From contig PXAS01000337.1 of NCBI GenBank assembly GCA_003565815.1, forward strand, positions 1 to 8,670: a stretch of 8,670 nucleotides of DNA. Direction: 5' to 3'. A model generated the notes under the pieces. That model searched no databases and was not told the origin of the DNA. It saw only the letters and a program-made list of their open reading frames with translations. This DNA is from PVC group bacterium. GTDB taxonomy: Bacteria > Verrucomicrobiota > Kiritimatiellia > SS1-B-03-39 > UBA6053. Positions 1 through 6,864 of this stretch are shown here, in pieces (within the stretch, counting starts at the first letter, position 1; the number at the start of each line of letters is the position of its first letter). Made by a program: the position numbers and the translations under genes.

Positions 1-2
1 AA

Positions 3-1260
3 AATGAACTGTGGATCCGCATTGCCTTCGGCAAGACCACCGCCCTGCAAATCATCCAGCAGGTGGGTGCCCTGGAGGGCTATACCGTCGTCGCCGCCAA
101 CGGCGAAGGCACCGGGGGCGTCATCAATCCCTCCGCCGCCCGGGCCGACGGCCTGCAACCGCTCTTCGACGGTGAACTCGACGAATTGCGGCAAATCGTC
201 GTCTTCAACGATGAACTCCATTACGTGGCCGGTGTCGACGGCGAACGCCAGCTCTGGCGGGTCCATGACGACGATGGCGATCTGGCCGCCATGGCCGTGG
301 CCGATCTTACCGATGCCGCGGAATTCTTTGTCGGCGAAAACCGGGTGATTTTCCGGGGGGCCGGCAACGCGCTGTTCTCCTATCGCATGGGAGAAGATGA
401 TCCGGAGGTGGTTGCGCTCAACCTGAATCCCGACACCTTCGCCGTGCACGGCTCCGGCAACCATCTGGCCTTGATCACCGCCGGGGGCTCCCTGCTCGCA
501 CACGATGTGGCCGAGGAAACCACCCGTACCGTCAACCGCGCTTCGCCTTGGAACGCACTCTCCAATCCCTTGGTCGTGGACGGGACCGTCTACCTGGTCG
601 AAACCCTGCCCGCACAACAAATCGTCCGTCTGTGGTCCATTGACGATGTCACCGGAGACATGGTTTTCGAACTGGAAGGCGTGACCATTGACAGCCTCTT
701 CGGCGTCGACAACGTGCTTTTCTACGTTACCCGCGGCATTGAAGACACCGACGAATTGAAGCTGTATTCCCTCCTGACGGACTCGAGCGCCGGCTCCGTC
801 CTGCGCCATGTCAGTGAGATTGGCGGCGCGTACCACAGCGCCCGGGTGGTGGGAGACGAAATTCTCTTCGTGTATCGGGCGCCGGGTCTCAACCACCTGT
901 ACCTGATTGATCCCGAAGGGGAGGATCCTGCCGGCGGCTTCCTCCATAATTTTGGCGGCGGTACCGTCTTCGACCTGAAAATTCTGGGGAATTACGCCTA
1001 CGTGAACTTCGGTTCCGCCCGCGGCAATGCGCTGTGGCGCGTGGACCATGCCACCGCGGGCCTCGAAGACCGCGCCGTTCGCGTTCGTCGCGGAGACAAA
1101 CTCGTGAACGAGGTCGCTCAGCTCAACCTGCTCAACGACAACCTCTATTTCACTGCACCCGCCGGCGACAGCAAAGCAAACCTCTGGATCGTACTGCCGA
1201 CGGGAGATGACGCGCTCAATGCCCAGGCCGACCTTTTGGTGGAAACCGCCCTCTCCGTGG
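3..1260 (+). repeat. Protein region: degenerate beta-propeller A
   Basis: About nine successive units share the pattern short loop, hydrophobic strand (LHYVAG, VIFRGAG, VYLVETL, VLFYVTRG, ILFVYRAP, AYVNFG, LYFTAPAG), then an aromatic-containing strand such as LWRVHDDDG, LWSIDDVTG, LYLIDPEG or LWRVDHATAG, followed by a Val-rich strand. This is the spacing of ELWxxDGT-type blades, but the SDGTxxGT core is lost in nearly all units. Further blades may lie upstream of the window. Blade edges are approximate because they were read by eye. Confidence 0.65.
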
Positions 1261-4200
1261 TGCCCGCCATGGAAGTCCGCATGCTCGCGGGCGCCGGTGA
1301 CGGCATCATCGACGTCGACGACGCCCTGGCCTGGGAAACCGCGCAATTCGTGGGCTTCACCCAATTGGCCAACAACGAGTTCAACCTCGATATCACCGAA
1401 TTGATCCGGGCGCAATTGGGACGGGAAGTTACCCGGGTGACCTTCCTCATGCGCATGTTGCCCCTTGAAGAGGATCAGGAAATACCCGAAGAAGGTTTCG
1501 TCCTCGCCCACGCGCACGCCGAAAACGGCACCCGGCTGGACGTGGTCACCGGGTCCGAACGCACCGTCACCGGCTCCCTGTACACACAGGATGGCCGTGT
1601 GCTGCAATCCAACCAGGCCGTCATCGACATGAGCCAGCTCAAGGCCGGCACCTATTTCCTTCGCGTTCAGTCCGAAACCGAAGGCATAGACGTCGAAAAT
1701 GACGGCAGCGTTGATTTCGACGACAACGACACCGTGCTCGGTACCGCCAAAGACTACACCTACTTCCTCCGCGACGGCATCCTGCACCGCACCAATGGCA
1801 TTCACACCACCGTCGTCCTGCGCGACGACGGCACCCCGCTCGGCCACGATGTCGGCACGGAAGGCCGTCTCCGCATCATCGGTGGCGCCGGCGACAGCCT
1901 GTACTTCACCCTGGGTCAGGGGAATGACGTTTCCCTCTGGGAAGTCTCCGGCCATTTCGCCCGTGATCTCGGAAGCCTCCCCTCCACGGCCGTGGCCTTC
2001 ACCGCCCTGGGAGATTTGCTCGTCTTCGTCGTCAATCACAAAGATCTTTACGTCGCTCACCCCGAAGGCTTTGCCGCACTGCACAGCTTCGGTGAGGATA
2101 TCACCATGCTCCACACCGCCGGTGGACGCGCCGTGTTCCTCGTCGGCGAGGTCTGGCACGCCACCGACGGCGAATCCGTCCACACGCTTGACACCGTGGA
2201 TGCGGGTGAACAAGAGGCCGGCGACCTCGTGGCGATGAACGGCAACCTTTACTACGTGCTCGAAGGCTCCGAAGGCGGACTGGTTCTCTGGCGAACCACT
2301 CCCGGCGAAGGCGAAAGTTACGGCGCCGAGCCCCTCCGCGTGCAAAAACTCGCCGACATCAACTTCAATGCCGAAACCGATTCGTTCAAATTCCTCGGGG
2401 TCTTCGAAAACCGCCTCTTCTTCACCGTCACCACCGGCGGCCAAACCCAACTCTGGGTCAGCAATGGCACCGGCGACTCCGTCTTCTCCAGCAACAGCGG
2501 CACCCGCAAGATCGTGGACGATCTGGAAGGCGACGCCGCCTTCGTGGCGGTCGCCGAAGAGGAGTTCTTCTTCACCGTCCGCGACGGCGAAACCATCGTG
2601 CTGTGGGCCGCCTCCCTGGACGAAGAGATGGTCTTGACCGTCAAAGCCGTGGTCGACAACCTGCCCGGCGAGATCACCGAACGCGCCGTCATGGGCGGGG
2701 ACACCTACTTCATCGCCGGTTCCGAACAGCGGCCCATGCTCTGGGTTACCACCGACGCCGGCGTCCGTTTCATCACCTTCCTGCCGCGCCTCGCCCGCAA
2801 CCTGACCGCCGTGGGCCGCGACCGGCTCGCCTTCAGCGCCGACGGCTCCGGGCAGATGCAGGCCAACGCCCTCTTCGTCAGTGACGGCACCGCCGCGGGC
2901 ACCCGCATGGTCATCGACCTCTCGCCCGTGAACACCGGCCTGATCACTGAAATCGCCGGCACCGCCAACGGCATCGTCTTCATTGTCGAAAACCGCAACG
3001 CGCTGGTGGACGGCTTCATCGACTACAGCCTCTGGATTTCCAACGGCTTCCGCGACGGCACCTATCCGCTGATGAGCGCCAACGGCGGCACCTTGCCATT
3101 CGTGGGCCTGCAAAGCGGCAAGACGCCCGTCCTGCTCGAAACCGTCGGCTCCGTCGCCTTCTACGAATTCGACGGCAACATCATCGTCACCGACGGCACC
3201 CTCAAGGGCAGCCGCATCCTCCACACCTTCAACCCCGGCGTCTCCGTGGTGGAAACCCTGGTCAGCGACGGACGTCTGGTCATCGCCACCGACGCGGTCA
3301 GTTCGCAGGGCAATCCCGCCGGCAATCTCTGGTTCAGCACGGGCAATCTCGTGGGGCTGCCCTTCAAGATCGAAGTCAAGGCGCCGTTCCCCGGAAACAT
3401 GCACGAACGCGGCGACCGCGACATCATCATTGGCGGCGAAGGCAACGACATCCTCATCGGCAATGGCGACCACGACATCATCTTCGGCGGCGGCGGCAAC
3501 AACTTCTTTGTCGCCGAACGCAAGGAAATCCGCGATCTGCAACCCCACGAAAACTGGACCCCGCCGCCGACATCCGAATTCAGTCGCCAGCAACCGCGGC
3601 CCACCGACTACGAAGTGTACATCCCCGATGTCGCCCTGCGCGCCGGCATCGCCCGGGCCCTGGGCATCCCCGTCACCGAAGGACATGACGGAAGGCCCGT
3701 GATTCATGGCGCCGTCATGGCCAGCCAAATGGCCACCCTGGTGAATCTCCAGCTCAACGACCTCGGCATTCAAAGCGTCGTCGGCCTGCAATTTGCCCGC
3801 AACCTGCGCACCCTCAATCTCAATGGCAACCGCATCGGCGACTTGTCCATCATCCTGCCCGCCGTCGATCCCGTCACCGGCGCCCGCGTCGGACTTTCCA
3901 ATCTGCGCAACTTCAGCATGGACTACAACGGCATGGGCATCCTCACCTTCAAGGAACATCAAGTGGCCGATGGCGAGCCTTCCAGCGGCGAATACGTCGA
4001 ATTCGACGGCACCCTTTCCACCATCGATCTTTCCGTCAGCTTCTGGTTCCGCACCGATGCCCAGGGACCCCAGGGACTCTTCTCCATGAGTTCCGGTTCC
4101 CTTGGCCAAGGCGGGTTGGACCGCTCCATTTATTTGGACGAACAAGGCAACATCGGCGCCTTCATCTTTGCCGGCGCCGACCATGGCTTTGACATCATCC

Positions 4201-6788
4201 GTACCGACGGCCAAGCCTACAACGACGGTGAATGGCACCACGTCCTCTATGTCTACGACGCCAACGATGATCGCGCCCACGCCCTCTGGGTCGACGGCCA
4301 TCTCGTGGCCAGGGGCGAGACCATCGGATCCTCGATGAGCACGCAAAGCAAATTCAGCCTCGGCTTTGGTCATGCGGTGGACAGCAGTGGGTTCGAAGAT
4401 CATACCGATGAACTCAACGAATCCGAAGGCGGCAACAACTCGGAACCGGTGAACTTCACCTCCAAGCAAAAATGGATTCCCGGCGCCTTGTACGAAACCC
4501 CCGGCTCCGCAGCCTGGTTCACCGGCGACATGGACGAACTCCGTATCTGGGATGTCGGCCTGGACATCGGTGAAATCATCGCCGACATGCAAAACGGCTT
4601 CCCCGAAAGGCCCCAGGATCTGATCGGCTACTGGAGTTTCGACGGGCCCGCCTCCTCCGTGGCGATGGACCACTCCCTCTTCCGCCGCAACGGCTCACTG
4701 GGCGGTGGCGACGTCGACAGGGCCCCGGCCTTCAACCGCATGAAGCCCGACGAAACCATTCGTCCCACTGTGCCGTTCGACAGCCCGAACCCGCCCGAAA
4801 ACACCCTCTTCCAAACCGTCATCCGCGACTTGGGACAGCTCAACGTGCCCGGACCGCTCGAACGCGTCAGCCTCGCCTACAACCGCGTGGACGATCTGAA
4901 CCCGTTGAGCACCATGATCAACCTCTCCTACCTCAATCTCACCGGCGTGCTCAACACCGGCATGACCGCCGAAAGCTTCTTCCTCGACGGTGAGACCGTC
5001 GTCCACAATCCCGCCGTAGGCACCCTGGGGGTCATCCTCGACCACAACGACGCCTCCCGCGTCCTCGAAGCCAAGGACGGCATCCGGGTCGTCATGGACG
5101 GCGAAACCACCACCACCCTGGTGCTCAGCGCCGGACGGTACAGCTGGCGCCGGCTCTCCATCGACGGCGGCATTGACGCCGACGAGCACTTCACCCTCCG
5201 CATGATCGGAACGGACACCATCCGCGTCACTTACAGCTTCACCGACATCCACGGTGTCGAACACGTCGTCCACCAGGACTTCGACAAGACCGACAATCTC
5301 TTCTTCGACGGCGGCTTCGGCGACGACACCCTCAGGATCGTCGGCGAATTCCCCGTCAACGTCTACGCCGCCGGCGGCGAAGGCAACGACACCCTCTATA
5401 CCGGCACTGCCGACAGCTTCCTCTTCGGCGGCGCGGGCGACGACGTCTTCCACGTCCGGGGCGGCGACAGCGTGCTGACCGGCGGCAGTGGCAACGACAC
5501 CTACTTCTTCCACGACGACTGGGGCGATGCCACCGTCAACGAACTTCCCCACGGCGGTCTCGACACGCTCGACTTCTCCAATGTCACCGAAGAAGTCGCC
5601 ATCGGCGTCCGCAACCAAACCGTCAGCGGCGACAACAGTGTGCGCCACAACCTCAACACCATCGAGCACTTTGTCGGCAACGGTGAAAACACGATTCTCA
5701 ACCTCCACCGCGACGGCGGCGGCGTCCTGATTCTGGAAGCGAACGGCTTCGTTTGGGACGGCGTGCGCATTACCCACGAAAACATCCAGTCCATCGACGT
5801 GCGCTTCGTGGACGAACGCGAACCCGAAAACACCTTCCGCACCGGCGTCGTCCGTGTCAACGAAGACCAGGATTACAGCGGGCTGGATCTGCGCCTGGAA
5901 GCACGGTCCATCACCCTCAACGCCTCCATTGTCGCCGGACGCCTTTCCCTGCAGTCCGACACCATCCTCGGCATGCCCCAGAACTTCGCCGTCAGCAACG
6001 GACTCGGACGCATCAACCTGCTGGAAGCCGAGGAAATCTTCCTCTCCTCCAAGGGCGGGGTGGGGGACATCTTCATGCCCATCTACTTCCGGGCCGAGCG
6101 CATCGAAGCCCATTCCGGCGGCGCCGCCGGCGTCTACCTGGCCGCCCTCGGCGACACCGCCGCCGAGACCACCTCCATCGGCGACGAAGTCCTCGGACGG
6201 GTTTCAGCGGGCCTGGACGCCGAAGGCAACCCCCTGGACATCGCCCTCTCCACCGCCGCGGGCGGCAACATCCATTTCGTGACCCTCGGCGGCACTCTCC
6301 ACGTCAATCACCGCATCGAAGCCTCCGGCGGCGGTGTGATCATCACCACCGAAGACATGGAGGTCAATGCCGAGATTTCCAGTCGCCGCACCATCGGCGA
6401 TCAGCTCTTCCGCGGCACCCTCACGCTGCAGACGCTTTCCGTCCGCAGCACCATCTCCATGGCCCATGACGGCATTGCGGAAACGAAACCCGGCCTGCAC
6501 TTCAGCGCCGCGGAAATTGAACGCTTCATGAGCGGCTTTGATAATTCCGCGCCCGCCCTCTACTACCTCAACGGAGAAATCGTCCGCACTTCCGGCGTCA
6601 ACGGGATCAACATCGGACGCGCCAACGGACGCCATCACATGTACTTCGGCGAATTCGTTTACACCGAATCCTTCACCTTCCGCGCCCCGACAACCGGCGG
6701 ACGGTTTATCGTCGAAGGCACCCTGTATCTCGACGCCTCCCCCGTGGATGGCGACAGTCCCATCCTCACCTTTTTGGGTTCAACATGA
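3..6788 (+). CDS. Giant mosaic surface/secreted protein (propellers, RTX, LRR, LamG, beta-helix), 5' partial
   Basis: The frame is open from the left edge (codons begin at base 3, Asn-Glu-Leu-Trp) to TGA at 6786-6788, giving 2261 visible residues. The GTG at 63 is internal, not a start. Window residue number equals base position divided by 3. Seen in order: degenerate propeller blades (1-420); a DNRLRE/CBM-like sandwich (423-517); a PPC-like end with LKAGTYFLRV (520-560); an EF-hand-like loop (563-574); about 12 further blades, including LFVSDGTAAGT and LWVSNGTGDS (580-1120); RTX nonapeptides (1137-1170); LRRs (1203-1318 and 1601-1650) split by a LamG-like domain (1329-1565); RTX block 2 (1770-1837), ending GNDTYFFHDDWG; and an FHA-like beta-helix tail (1955-2261). 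No transmembrane segment or catalytic domain is evident. Family knowledge suggests calcium-stabilised, exported adhesive proteins. A ligand or role cannot be read from sequence. The protein ends in the middle of a repeat module, so its C-terminus may be shortened. Confidence 0.96.
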   Translation, partial: NELWIRIAFGKTTALQIIQQVGALEGYTVVAANGEGTGGVINPSAARADGLQPLFDGELDELRQIVVFNDELHYVAGVDGERQLWRVHDDDGDLAAMAVADLTDAAEFFVGENRVIFRGAGNALFSYRMGEDDPEVVALNLNPDTFAVHGSGNHLALITAGGSLLAHDVAEETTRTVNRASPWNALSNPLVVDGTVYLVETLPAQQIVRLWSIDDVTGDMVFELEGVTIDSLFGVDNVLFYVTRGIEDTDELKLYSLLTDSSAGSVLRHVSEIGGAYHSARVVGDEILFVYRAPGLNHLYLIDPEGEDPAGGFLHNFGGGTVFDLKILGNYAYVNFGSARGNALWRVDHATAGLEDRAVRVRRGDKLVNEVAQLNLLNDNLYFTAPAGDSKANLWIVLPTGDDALNAQADLLVETALSVVPAMEVRMLAGAGDGIIDVDDALAWETAQFVGFTQLANNEFNLDITELIRAQLGREVTRVTFLMRMLPLEEDQEIPEEGFVLAHAHAENGTRLDVVTGSERTVTGSLYTQDGRVLQSNQAVIDMSQLKAGTYFLRVQSETEGIDVENDGSVDFDDNDTVLGTAKDYTYFLRDGILHRTNGIHTTVVLRDDGTPLGHDVGTEGRLRIIGGAGDSLYFTLGQGNDVSLWEVSGHFARDLGSLPSTAVAFTALGDLLVFVVNHKDLYVAHPEGFAALHSFGEDITMLHTAGGRAVFLVGEVWHATDGESVHTLDTVDAGEQEAGDLVAMNGNLYYVLEGSEGGLVLWRTTPGEGESYGAEPLRVQKLADINFNAETDSFKFLGVFENRLFFTVTTGGQTQLWVSNGTGDSVFSSNSGTRKIVDDLEGDAAFVAVAEEEFFFTVRDGETIVLWAASLDEEMVLTVKAVVDNLPGEITERAVMGGDTYFIAGSEQRPMLWVTTDAGVRFITFLPRLARNLTAVGRDRLAFSADGSGQMQANALFVSDGTAAGTRMVIDLSPVNTGLITEIAGTANGIVFIVENRNALVDGFIDYSLWISNGFRDGTYPLMSANGGTLPFVGLQSGKTPVLLETVGSVAFYEFDGNIIVTDGTLKGSRILHTFNPGVSVVETLVSDGRLVIATDAVSSQGNPAGNLWFSTGNLVGLPFKIEVKAPFPGNMHERGDRDIIIGGEGNDILIGNGDHDIIFGGGGNNFFVAERKEIRDLQPHENWTPPPTSEFSRQQPRPTDYEVYIPDVALRAGIARALGIPVTEGHDGRPVIHGAVMASQMATLVNLQLNDLGIQSVVGLQFARNLRTLNLNGNRIGDLSIILPAVDPVTGARVGLSNLRNFSMDYNGMGILTFKEHQVADGEPSSGEYVEFDGTLSTIDLSVSFWFRTDAQGPQGLFSMSSGSLGQGGLDRSIYLDEQGNIGAFIFAGADHGFDIIRTDGQAYNDGEWHHVLYVYDANDDRAHALWVDGHLVARGETIGSSMSTQSKFSLGFGHAVDSSGFEDHTDELNESEGGNNSEPVNFTSKQKWIPGALYETPGSAAWFTGDMDELRIWDVGLDIGEIIADMQNGFPERPQDLIGYWSFDGPASSVAMDHSLFRRNGSLGGGDVDRAPAFNRMKPDETIRPTVPFDSPNPPENTLFQTVIRDLGQLNVPGPLERVSLAYNRVDDLNPLSTMINLSYLNLTGVLNTGMTAESFFLDGETVVHNPAVGTLGVILDHNDASRVLEAKDGIRVVMDGETTTTLVLSAGRYSWRRLSIDGGIDADEHFTLRMIGTDTIRVTYSFTDIHGVEHVVHQDFDKTDNLFFDGGFGDDTLRIVGEFPVNVYAAGGEGNDTLYTGTADSFLFGGAGDDVFHVRGGDSVLTGGSGNDTYFFHDDWGDATVNELPHGGLDTLDFSNVTEEVAIGVRNQTVSGDNSVRHNLNTIEHFVGNGENTILNLHRDGGGVLILEANGFVWDGVRITHENIQSIDVRFVDEREPENTFRTGVVRVNEDQDYSGLDLRLEARSITLNASIVAGRLSLQSDTILGMPQNFAVSNGLGRINLLEAEEIFLSSKGGVGDIFMPIYFRAERIEAHSGGAAGVYLAALGDTAAETTSIGDEVLGRVSAGLDAEGNPLDIALSTAAGGNIHFVTLGGTLHVNHRIEASGGGVIITTEDMEVNAEISSRRTIGDQLFRGTLTLQTLSVRSTISMAHDGIAETKPGLHFSAAEIERFMSGFDNSAPALYYLNGEIVRTSGVNGINIGRANGRHHMYFGEFVYTESFTFRAPTTGGRFIVEGTLYLDASPVDGDSPILTFLGST
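1269..1680 (+). other. Protein region: DNRLRE/CBM-like sandwich followed by PPC-like strands
   Basis: The first half contains FNLDITELIRAQLGREVTRV, then a strand FLMRML and a closing segment ENGTRLDVVTG. This resembles the 'dhT-hh-ph' core and terminal strand of DNRLRE-type carbohydrate-binding-like sandwiches. The second half (SLYTQDGRVLQSN, then IDMSQLKAGTYFLRVQS) matches the last strands of bacterial pre-peptidase C-terminal (PPC) domains, where a 'L-x-AGTYYLRV' strand is the hallmark. The PPC assignment is firmer than the DNRLRE one. The final PPC strand, usually a few residues later, is not found here; a matching segment (PFKIEVKAPFPG) appears only at about 3360-3395, after the second propeller. 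Confidence 0.55.
1689..1724 (+). other. EF-hand-like calcium loop
   Basis: Twelve codons encode DVENDGSVDFDD, which fits the EF-hand loop scheme with Asp at position 1, Asp at 5, Gly at 6, Val at 8, Asp at 9 and an acidic residue at 12 (Asp rather than the usual Glu). Position 3 is Glu rather than Asp or Asn. It stands alone at the boundary between the PPC-like region and propeller B, like the single dockerin/EF-hand-type loops of other surface proteins. No flanking helices are obvious, so calcium binding is inferred. Confidence 0.5.
1740..3350 (+). repeat. Protein region: ELWxxDGT-type propeller B (about 12 blades)
   Basis: Successive blades begin with strands such as LYFTLGQG, LLVFVVN, LYYVLEGSEG, LFFTVTTGG, FFFTVRDG, TYFIAGS, LAFSADGSG, IVFIVEN, VAFYEFDG and LVIATDA. 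Each is followed by a motif strand. The motif is clearest at 2451 (LWVSNGTGDS), 2871 (LFVSDGTAAGTRMVIDLSP), 3030 (LWISNGFRDGT), 3177 (NIIVTDGTLKGSRILHTF) and 3324 (NLWFSTGNLVG). These match the ELWxxDGT repeat, seen in long extracellular proteins and predicted to form propeller blades. Motif conservation rises toward the 3' half, while the first blades (1740-2300) are degenerate like propeller A. Confidence 0.75.
3411..3509 (+). repeat. RTX nonapeptide block 1
   Basis: Four consecutive GGxGxDxUx-type units are readable: GDRDIIIG, GEGNDILIG, NGDHDIIFG and GGGNNFF. In RTX proteins these bind calcium and fold as a parallel beta-roll outside the cell, often in type I-secreted proteins. The block follows PFKIEVKAPFPG and is followed by VAERKEIRD. 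I recall this context (PPC end, RTX, VAExxEIRD, LRR) as recurring in giant proteins of this class. The last unit has Asn where Asp is usual. Confidence 0.85.
3609..3953 (+). other. Protein region: leucine-rich repeats, first part
   Basis: The region opens with an LRR cap-like segment (VYIPDVALRAGIARALGIPV, then VMASQMATLVNLQLND), as seen in internalin-like bacterial LRR proteins ('IPDxxLRxAIxxALG'). Two to three repeats follow: LQLNDLGIQSVVGLQFARN, LRTLNLNGNRIGDLSIIL and LRNFSMDYNGMGILTF. The consensus LxxLxLxxNxI is clear in LRTLNLNGNRI. The array is short because a LamG-like domain intervenes before the repeats resume at about 4803. Confidence 0.7.
3987..4700 (+). other. Protein region: LamG-like (concanavalin A-fold) domain inserted in the LRR region
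   Basis: Hallmarks in order are EYVEFDGTLSTIDLSVSFWF (opening strands), a GLFSMSSGSLG strand, GQAYNDGEWHHVLYVYD (the 'W-H-H-V' strand), ALWVDGHLVARG, KFSLGFGHA, and the closing FTGDMDELRIWDVGL with IADMQNGF and LIGYWSFDG. This is the LamG_3-type arrangement of secreted carbohydrate- or protein-binding jelly-roll domains. A Glu/Ser/Asn-rich loop (about 4395-4450) lengthens it. Ligand unknown. Confidence 0.85.
4803..4950 (+). other. Protein region: leucine-rich repeats, second part
   Basis: After the LamG-like domain and a proline-rich linker (about 4740-4800) the sequence returns to LRR character: VIRDLGQLNVPGP, LERVSLAYNRVDDLNPLSTM and INLSYLNLTGVLN. LERVSLAYNRVDDLNPL is a good LxxLxLxxNxIxDLxPL repeat. 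Spacing suggests that it continues the array left at about 3953. Confidence 0.65.
5310..5512 (+). repeat. RTX nonapeptide block 2 with GNDTYxF end
   Basis: Units readable are GGFGDDTLRIV, GGEGNDTLYTG, ADSFLFGG, AGDDVFHVRGG, DSVLTGG and SGNDTYFF. The following sequence, HDDWGDATVNELPHGG then LDTLDFSNV and later IEHFVGNGENT, is the usual continuation in RTX proteins ('GNDTYxFxxxWGxDTVxE...G.DTLDFS...IENLVG'). As in block 1, the array is internal: about 420 residues follow before the stop, unlike classical RTX toxins where repeats sit near the C-terminal secretion signal. Confidence 0.85.
5865..6785 (+). other. Protein region: FHA/beta-helix-like tail of the first protein
   Basis: The last 307 residues are short alternating strands rich in Gly, Ala, Ser and Thr (LDLRLEARSITLNASIVAGR, INLLEAEEIFLSSKGG, IHFVTLGGTLHVNHRIEAS). 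The style is that of filamentous-haemagglutinin-like beta-helices. A module at 6495-6737 (LHFSAAEIERFMSGF, then GINIGRANG) has a counterpart in the downstream gene at 8044-8232. The chain ends ILTFLGST directly after a strand that in such modules normally leads into further repeats. Confidence 0.6.
6744..6775 (+). terminator. Weak terminator-like hairpin inside the end of the first gene
   Basis: GGATGG (6746-6751) pairs with CCATCC (6760-6765) around an 8-base loop. The stem can be extended by GT (6744-6745) with AC (6768-6769) past a two-base bulge. TTTTT (6771-6775) follows one base later. It lies within the last codons of the first gene, before its stop, which is unusual for a terminator. 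It may simply be coding sequence that pairs by chance. Confidence 0.2.
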
Positions 6789-6864
6789 TGAATTCCATAC
6801 ATTTTTTGATTGCACCTATCTCGATTATGCTTTCTTATAGACTCAACCTGTTTAAAGGCCAACC
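6789..6864. other. AT-rich intergenic spacer
   Basis: These 76 bases contain only 27 G/C by hand count, in sharp contrast to the GC-rich genes on both sides. This is the only non-coding stretch in the window. No convincing sigma-70 pair was found: TTGATT (6806-6811) lies 14 bases from TATGCT (6826-6831), which is too close, and 24 bases from TATAGA (6836-6841), which is too far. The spacer may still hold a promoter for the downstream gene, but co-transcription with the upstream gene is equally possible at this distance. Confidence 0.6.
6854..6858 (+). promoter_or_regulatory. Ribosome-binding site of the LEPR-XLL gene
   Basis: AAAGG ends 6 bases before the GTG at 6865, a normal Shine-Dalgarno distance. 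It decides the start: the frame is closed by TAA at 6853 just upstream, and no other start codon precedes the conserved N-terminal motif. Confidence 0.7.

Noticed and set aside
63..65. GTG as start of the first gene
   Set aside because: The frame is open upstream to base 3 and the sequence there (NELWIRIAFG) already looks like a propeller blade, so the true start is outside the window.
4..348. 114-codon plus-strand frame starting with ATG at base 4
   Set aside because: It is Pro/Ser-rich, lies in another frame of the first gene, and has no ribosome-binding site or motif.
3411..5512. Glycine-rich repeated GGC/GAC tracts as a DNA-level repeat or CRISPR-like array
   Set aside because: The periodicity is that of RTX codons (9 residues) with varied bases; there are no identical direct repeats with unique spacers.
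4695..6113. 472-codon open frame on the minus strand
   Set aside because: It is antisense to the LamG end, LRR and RTX part of the first gene. Composition is low-complexity Val/Gly/Asp/Glu, as expected when GC-rich codons are read backwards, and no motif is recognisable.
6538..6840. 100-codon frame extending past the end of the first gene, suggesting a frameshift continuation
   Set aside because: Upstream it is a Pro/Ser/Thr-rich shadow, and beyond 6788 it gives no adhesin-like sequence, so it does not restore the protein.
6806..6841. Sigma-70 promoter in the spacer (TTGATT with TATGCT or TATAGA)
   Set aside because: Spacings of 14 and 24 bases are outside the usual range and the -10 matches are only 4 of 6, so no promoter is called.
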